Part shown: in pieces, positions 20,401 through 26,000 of the stretch
Layout: each line of letters starts with the position of its first letter
Numbering within the stretch: position 1 is the stretch's first letter
Position numbers and translations under genes: made by a program
Assembly (NCBI RefSeq): GCF_001039355.2
Contig: NW_019774192.1
Span: 6,099-32,098 of the forward strand
Reading direction: 5' to 3'
Source of the DNA: Lingula anatina
Lineage: Eukaryota > Brachiopoda > Lingulata > Lingulida > Lingulidae
Length of the DNA stretch: 26,000 nt
The notes under the pieces: model-generated
Told to the model about the DNA's origin: nothing
What the model saw: only the letters and a program-made list of their open reading frames with translations
The model's database searches: none

Positions 20401-23400
20401 TCCTAAATGAGGTAGATGCAAACAGGAGTGAACAGAAGATGTCATTTGGGGTAAACAAAATTGAAGAGGGATGTTCAAGTTCAAATTCTGTACAAGAAAA
20501 ATGTTCAGAAAGTTGGATGCTGGCAGGAAATGGAGATGATAAAACAAGATCAAACCAGGCCAAAGTATCTCTGAAGAAGTCATCTTGCAGGGCACCTAAA
20601 GCATTGAAAACCTCAGAACCAAAATTGATATCTAATGGTAATATAGTCAAAGTCTCAGAACAGAGAGAGGAACCATCACCTTTGGAGGTGGACAGTAATG
20701 ACTGCCATCAGCAGGTTGTTCAAGGTGATGTGAAATGTGTGACAATTCATGGAAGGAAAGTGGAAAAGTTTCCACTTTCTGAATATTTGGCCAGTGCTCC
20801 ACAGGCTATGATCTTGGCTGATGATGGTAATTGTATAAAGAAGGCAGACCATTTGGTACCTGAAGCTCAAAGGAAACTTTTGTTTCCTAGCAATTCAGCA
20901 AGTGCACCTACAACTTTAAATTCCAAGTTTGGGCCTAGTGCTGTTGACCACATTTATCAGCCCCCACTTGATGTGGACAGAGTTCATGCTTCATCAAAAT
21001 TTGAGGCATATAGAATGACAACTCCAAGTATGAAGAAAGTGAAGTGCCTCGGGCAAGAGATGAAAACTCAGATTTCCAAGTTGAAAAATGGGATTTGTTA
21101 TCCAGTTTTTAAACGATCTAACATTAAACTAGAAAAGTTAAAAGCAAAAGTTGGGGACTCAAGAAGCAGAAAAGTTGTTACCCTTAAAAGAAAGATAATA
21201 AAGAAAAGAACCAGCTTGGCTCAGATAACCTCTTTCCTGAAAGAAAGACAAGCTTGTTGTCTTCAACAAGCACAGCAAGATAGTGATGTTGTGTTTTCAA
21301 ACAATGTGGACAAAAACAAGGATGTGGAAGTAGCCAATGGCAGTGAAAGAAGAGTGCCATCAGTTCTGCATCCATTGCTCAAGGAACTCATAATGCCAAA
21401 TCCTTCTACCTCAGTATCTCTCTCTGATGATAATGACGATGTTCAAGTTGAAAAGTGTGATGAAAGCACATTCTTTCCATTACCTGGGGAACCAGGAAGT
21501 GAAGATGTTGCCATGTCTACCAGTAGTGTTGTAGCAGCAGGGATGGATAGATATCGCCCTGCACCAACAAACAGTGAAACACCCACTGTCATTGAAAGAT
21601 CTTTCCATTCATCTTCTCATGCGAAGGAGAAAAATAGCAGACTGAGGATGCAAACAGAACCATGTTCCTCTTCTTTGCAATGTGGATCACCAGAAGTGCA
21701 AGAAGACTCAGGCAGTAATGGCCAACACATTTCATTTAACCATGCCTCTGCTCAAATAACAACCCAATTCGTAAGACAACAAAGCAACAGTGAATCTGAG
21801 AGGGAGGTCCTAAACCAGGATGAAATTATCTCTATTGACACCATACTAGAGTCTCTGAACACAGTGCGTGACTGGGATGTATATGGGCAGAATTCTTGCT
21901 GTCCTGCTGATGAAGCACCATTGCAGTGCCATGCACAACACATTGTCACAGCTAGCGCATTTTCACAAGTAACACAGTGCCCTCCAGCACAGGTGTCCTT
22001 TAGTCCAATAGTTACATTACCTATGAAAGATAATGCTCAGCGCAGTGACGCACCCATTGAATTGTCACAACTAACACAATCCATTCCAAGACGAACTTCC
22101 TCCAGCTCTACCAATGCTCTACTGCTGAATGATCTCACTCAACACAATGACCCAGTCAGTGCAGTGTCACAACTAACACAATGCATTCCAAGGCAATCTT
22201 ACTCCAGCTCTACCAATGCACTCCTGATGAACGATGGCACTCGGCACAATGACTCACAAAGTGCATTGTCACAACTAACACAATGCAGTCCAAGGCAATC
22301 CTGCTCCAACCCAACTGATGCATTACTAATGAAAAGTAACACCCTTCACAGCAGCTATCCCACTGAATTATCTTGCCATACACAGTATGGTACGAGAGAG
22401 CCCTACAGTTCTACAAATGAGCTCCCAGTATTGACTGATGCAGATGAAGAACTTGCTTCTTATTTATTGAACAGTCATATGGCCAACCAAAGACCAAGAA
22501 TATCTCCATGTTACAGTGGAAGATTTGAGAGATGTGGTGATGTTCTTAGTGATCAATTTGGGAGCCAGACTTCATACACTGAACCAAGTCAACATTTTCC
22601 ACAGCAGATGGAAGAGAAAGTGCCAGAAAGAAAGCATATGGATTGTGAGTTAAATCCATTGTTTGCAGAAGCTGTGTCACTGTCTGCTGCTCCTCTTAAC
22701 AATGGATCTGGTCAGCCTGCCACTCTTGTCACTGATGAATTAGAGACAAAAGTGCAGAAGGATTTGCCTCAATGTGTTGATGACTTTCCAGCAGAACACT
22801 TCAGAAGGACACCTCACCAGGACACTTCAGAAGAAGAGCCAAAGTATTTTTTGGAAGATGAAAGAATTGTTGAGAACTTTGTTAAGAGTCCAGAAATGCC
22901 TCTGGAAGAGAAAGTAGAAAATGAACAGTATTTGCTGCAAGAAAGACATGAATCAAAGAATTTCGTTCCAGACTCACAAGGCAAAGAAGGTATTAGTGAT
23001 GCCATAGATGCAGTACCTGAGAGTCCTGTGCCTAATAATAAAGGGATTGAGCTGTTTGGAGACAGCAGTGCACTTAGCTTGAAAAGCAGTTTATCTTGTA
23101 ATGGAAAAAACATACAATCTGATGCCAACATTGTATCCTTTGGTGGGAGCATTATATGTAAAGATGACAAACGGACATCGAAGGACTGTAATGGTGCTAC
23201 CATTGTTGACAAAGGCATACCACTTGATGATATTTGTGCTCCCATTGGTGACAGCAGCATACCTAGTGGGGATATCTGTGTCCCCAGAGGTGACAACAAT
23301 GTACCTAGTGGTGACAGCAGCTTCCCTAGTGGTGACAGCAGCATACCTAGTGGTGATATTTGTTCTTACATTGGTGACAGCAACATACCAACTGGTGACA

Positions 23401-26000
23401 GCAGCATACCAAGTGGTGATATTTGTTCTTACATTGGTGACAGCAACATACCTAGTGGTGACAGCAGCATACCAAGTGGTGACAGCAGCATACCTAGTGT
23501 TGATATTTGTTCTTTCATTGGTGACAGCAGCATACCCAATGGTGACAGCAGCAAACCTAGTGGTGATATTTGTGCTCCCTTTGCTGACAGCAGCATACCT
23601 AGTGGTGTTGATATTTCTTCGTCCATTGGTGACAACAACATAATTTGTGGTGACAGCAGCTTACCAAGTGGTGATATCTGTGCCCCAAGTGGTGACAGCA
23701 GCATACCTAGTGGTGATATCTGTGCCCCAAGTGGTGACAGCAGCATACCAAGTGTTGATACCTGTGCTCCCAGTGGTGACAGCAGCATATCAGGTGCTAA
23801 TATCTGTGCTCCCAGTGGTGACAGTAGCATGCCAAGTGGTGATATCTGTGCCCCCAGTGGTGACAGCAGTATACCAAGTGGTGATATTGGTGCTCCCATT
23901 GGTGACAGCAGCATACCCAGTGGTGACAGCAGCATACCCAGTGGTGACAGCAGCATACCAAGTGGTAATATTTGTGCTCCCATTGGTGACAGCACCATAC
24001 CCAGTGGTGACAGCAGCATGCCAAGTGGTGATATTTTTGCTACCATTGGTGACAGCAGCATACCCAGTGGTGACAGCAGCATACCAAGCGGTGATATTGG
24101 TGCTCCTATTGGTGACAGCAGCATACCCAGTGGTGACAGCAGCATACCAAGTGGTGATATTGATGCTCCCATTGGTGACAGCAGCATACCAAGTGGTGAT
24201 GTCAGCATACCAAGTGGTGATATTTGTGCTCCCATTGGTGACGGCAACATACCTAGTGGTGTCAGCATCATACCAAGTGGTGATACTTGTGCTCCCATTG
24301 GTGACAGCAGCATACCCAGTGGTGATAGCAGTATACCTAGTGGTGATATTTGTGCTCCAATTAGTGAAAACAACATACCAAGTGGTGACAGCAGCATACC
24401 TAGTGTTGATATTTGTTCTTTCATTGGTGACAACAACATACAAAGTGGTGATAGCAGCATACCAAGTGGTGACAGCAGCAAACCAAGTGGTGACAACAAC
24501 ATACCTATTGGTGACGGCAGCATACCTAGTGGTAATATCTGTGCCCCCAGTGGTGATAGCAACTTGCCTTATGGTGTCAGCTCACCCAATGGTAACAACA
24601 GCAAATTAAGAAGTGATATTTATGAACCCATTGGTCACAGCCACATACCCATTGGTGACACCAGTGCATCCAGTGATGACAATAGCATACTAGTATCTAA
24701 TGATGACATCTATGATCCCAGTGGTGACAGTGATATATCCAGGAGTGAAAGCAATGCGCACAGTGATGACTTCAGTGTACTAAATGACTCAATGCCAAAT
24801 GCTGACATTACTATACATAGTCATGATACAAGTGTCCTCACTGTTGAAAACAACATGGCAAGTGAGACTAGTAATAAGAGCATTGCTTCTGGTGGTGACA
24901 GAGCACCAGTTCTTGACAATGGTATGCTCAAAGGTGACAACTTTGTGCCTAGTGGTGATAGACGCCTGTCATATGGTGACAATAATGTGCCCATTTATAG
25001 TGATGGTGAAAGCAATGTCCCCAGCATTGGTGATGACAATCCAGTCCCCAAATTTGACAGTGGTGACAGCAGTATGGCTGCTGTTAGTGGTGGTGACAGC
25101 AATATCCCCAGCATTGGTGATGACAACCTAATCTCCAAATTTGACAGTGGTGTCAGCAGTATGGCTGCTGTTAGTGGTGGTGACAGCAATATCCCCAGCA
25201 TTGTTGATGACAACCCAGTCTCCAAATTTGACAGTGGTGACAGCAATATTGCTGCTCTCAGTGGTGGTGACATCAGTATCCCCAGCATTGGTGATGACAA
25301 CCCAATCTCCAAATTTGACAGTGGTGACAGCAATATGGTTGCTGTTAATGATGGTGACAGCAATATCCCCAGAATTGGTGATGACAACCCAATTCCCAAA
25401 TATGGCAGTGGTGACAACAATATGGCTGCTGATAGTGGTGCTGACAGCAATGTCCCCAGCATTGGTGATAACAACCCAATCCCCACATGTGACAGTGGTG
25501 TGCTCATTGGTGCCAGCAACATGGCTGACAGCGACAACGATGTGGCCAGCAGTGATAGGAGCATATCTAAAAGTGACAACATTTTGCATAGTGGTGATAG
25601 CAGTATGCCTAGTAGTAATGACACCTTGCTTATTGTTGACATGGGAGACACCAAAATGTCCACTGTTAGTGGTGGTGACATCAGCATACCAGAACGTGAC
25701 ATTTTGCCCAGTGTTGATGTCATTGTGTCTAGTAGTACCTTGCCTCATGGTGACAGTAGTGGGGACATCAGTGTGTCCACTATTGGTGGAGGTGACAGCT
25801 GCACACCTGAGAGTGACAACCGTTTTCCTTTTAGTGAAAGTATTAAAGAAGCAAGCATTAGAACCAAAGACTTGTGTGATATTCCTCCCTTGGAGCATAG
25901 AAATGATGACATGGAGAGTGAAGGAACCTTTAGGCTTGATAAAGAAAAGAATAACAGACCTGCCATTCATGAGGCTTTGAATACAAGCACAGAGGTTTCA
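17499..26000 (+). CDS. Exon 7, giant coding exon of RLF/ZNF292-family zinc finger protein (3' incomplete)
   Basis: One frame stays open for 2,834 codons from the TTCTTACAG acceptor to the window edge, giving residues ~315-3148; the stop lies outside. A giant zinc-finger exon after small N-terminal exons is the RLF/ZNF292 gene plan. Order: the last part of the conserved helical domain (SLCFKICSIRLQ, like ILLCVRALQL of RLF; later DPSLSWPDLQ at ~594, like DPEFWDWKTL); an acidic tract (GDGDEEDADDD); C2H2-type fingers at ~974, ~1014 and ~1234; a lysine-rich stretch at ~1096-1135 that may be a nuclear localisation signal; an acidic Trp/Glu then Ser/Asp stretch at ~1172-1220; a long low-complexity region; and three repeat families. 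Vertebrate members carry many more fingers, so further ones may lie downstream. Role: a nuclear, probably DNA-binding regulator, inferred from family. The repeat-rich tail is lineage-specific as far as I know. Confidence 0.92.
19476..19541 (+). other. C2H2 zinc finger 1
   Basis: The peptide has the pattern C-x2-C-x12-H-x4-H, starting CPICCAVFKYPGSVKRH and ending with a second His after ITFI. Phenylalanine and valine occupy the usual hydrophobic core positions. It corresponds in order to the first finger of RLF/ZNF292 (CxLC...H...H), which also follows the helical domain. Confidence 0.85.
19596..19664 (+). other. C2H2-like zinc finger 2, with a longer spacer
   Basis: The peptide has C-x2-C-x14-H-x3-H (CLVCNDFQTLT..., then HICTH). 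The 14-residue spacer is two longer than the usual 12, so this finger may be distorted or bind zinc atypically. It follows finger 1 at the same short distance as the second finger (YSCPICAK) in ZNF292. Confidence 0.65.
19842..19960 (+). other. Lysine-rich stretch, candidate nuclear localisation signal
   Basis: Clusters include TKKTKASRASKKTRHKKR and then LKKKL and KQKK, at residues ~1096-1135. The density of Lys/Arg is typical of nuclear targeting or DNA contact. Assignment is by composition only. Confidence 0.5.
20256..20321 (+). other. C2H2 zinc finger 3
   Basis: The peptide has the pattern C-x2-C-x12-H-x4-H, starting CTLCRFSSNLKVVLKKH and ending in a second His after VIFK. It is preceded by KRPFS, a typical finger lead-in, and by an acidic Ser/Asp tract containing DSDYVP, reminiscent of the acidic SYEP-containing tract before the third finger of ZNF292. 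Confidence 0.85.
21963..22472 (+). repeat. 34-residue (102-bp) tandem repeat, five units
   Basis: Units begin at 21963, 22065, 22167, 22269 and 22371, exactly 102 bp apart. The core is SQLTQC-x-PRQS, then SSSTNALLMND, then a His/Asn-rich end. Units 2-4 are close to each other; units 1 and 5 are diverged but keep the register. The frame-preserving unit length shows that the repeat expanded within coding sequence. No known domain is recognised. Confidence 0.85.
23226..24572 (+). repeat. Heptapeptide (21-bp) coding minisatellite, 64 units
   Basis: I read 64 consecutive units, 63 of seven residues and one of eight (near 23605), giving 449 residues (~2224-2672). The two main types are GDSSIPS and GDICAPI/GDICAPS, with variants such as GDSNIPS, VDICSFI, GDNNVPS and GDIGAPI. 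Almost every unit has Gly-Asp at positions 1-2 and most have Pro at position 6. The tract is acidic, serine-rich and surely unstructured or an extended repeat. Because the unit is a multiple of three, several other frames on both strands also stay open, but these are shadows. Confidence 0.92.
24573..25004 (+). repeat. Degenerate Gly/Asp/Ser-rich linker between repeat arrays
   Basis: This part of the giant exon keeps recognisable fragments of the heptad (GHSHIPI, GDTSASS, DDIYDPS, GDNNVPI) but has lost a constant register. It looks like an older, decayed portion of the same array and joins it to the 29-residue repeats. Confidence 0.7.
25005..25526 (+). repeat. 29-residue (87-bp) tandem repeat, six units
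   Basis: Units start at 25005, 25092, 25179, 25266, 25353 and 25440, exactly 87 bp apart. A typical unit reads GDSNIPSIGDDNPVSKFDSG, then DSSMAAVSG. Each starts with a heptad-like GDSNIPS, which suggests that this longer unit was assembled from the heptad array plus a new segment. The last unit is diverged (GADSNVPS, with CDSG replacing FDSG). Confidence 0.88.

Noticed and set aside
23429-24562. A 377-codon minus-strand open frame of LLSPLGM-type repeats
   Set aside because: It is the antisense shadow of the 21-bp coding minisatellite. The plus frame continues open for 2,834 codons across and beyond it, begins at a proper splice site and carries zinc fingers.
23226-24572. Regular direct repeats that might suggest a CRISPR array
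   Set aside because: The units are contiguous 21-mers without unique spacers, in a coding exon of an intron-bearing animal gene.
23647-24609. A 320-codon plus-strand frame (VVTAAYQ-type repeats)
   Set aside because: It is a shifted frame of the same minisatellite, with no splice sites or conserved content, and is limited to the repeat.
24995-25970. Long minus- and plus-strand frames over the 87-bp repeats
   Set aside because: They are shadows of the 29-residue repeat; the same long plus frame remains open through this region.

Overview
The window is nuclear DNA from an animal, most likely an invertebrate. The evidence is one protein gene cut by spliceosomal GT-AG introns, long AT-rich non-coding flanks, many microsatellites, and a homologue of a metazoan zinc-finger family. 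I cannot name the species. A mollusc or other lophotrochozoan is only a guess.

Layout. Positions 1-9351 hold no gene I can support: simple repeats at the left edge, then unremarkable AT-rich intergenic or upstream DNA. A palindromic CRE-type site (9352-9359) and a short leader with a nine-codon uORF precede one plus-strand gene. That gene starts at 9418 and is still open at the right edge. Six small exons (33-70 codons) are followed by a giant exon from 17499 to beyond 26000 (2,834 codons without a stop). Spliced with one copy of each exon, the visible protein is 3,148 residues and incomplete. Its first ~320 residues align with the N-terminal helical region of vertebrate RLF, ZNF292 and ZNF654. 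A series of small exons followed by one giant exon that carries the zinc fingers is also the vertebrate RLF/ZNF292 gene plan. The giant exon carries three C2H2-type fingers, basic and acidic tracts, a 34-residue repeat (5 units), a heptapeptide repeat (64 units) and a 29-residue repeat (6 units). The family acts in the nucleus as large DNA-binding regulators; nuclear function here is inferred from homology.

Assembly. Single N bases at 13415 and 16511 each sit at the end of a near-identical tandem block: 12460-13388 against 13498-14428, and 14428-16510 against 16527-18623. Exons 5 and 6 and the first ~1.1 kb of exon 7 therefore appear twice. The simplest reading is three contigs or haplotigs joined without removing their overlaps, so the duplicates should not be taken as extra exons without read support.

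Most unusual feature. The 1,347-bp heptapeptide array at 23226-24572 has a layered organisation: a 21-bp unit, with a cysteine-bearing variant recurring every second unit in one part and every third unit in another. I see no mobile element, RNA gene or multi-gene system.
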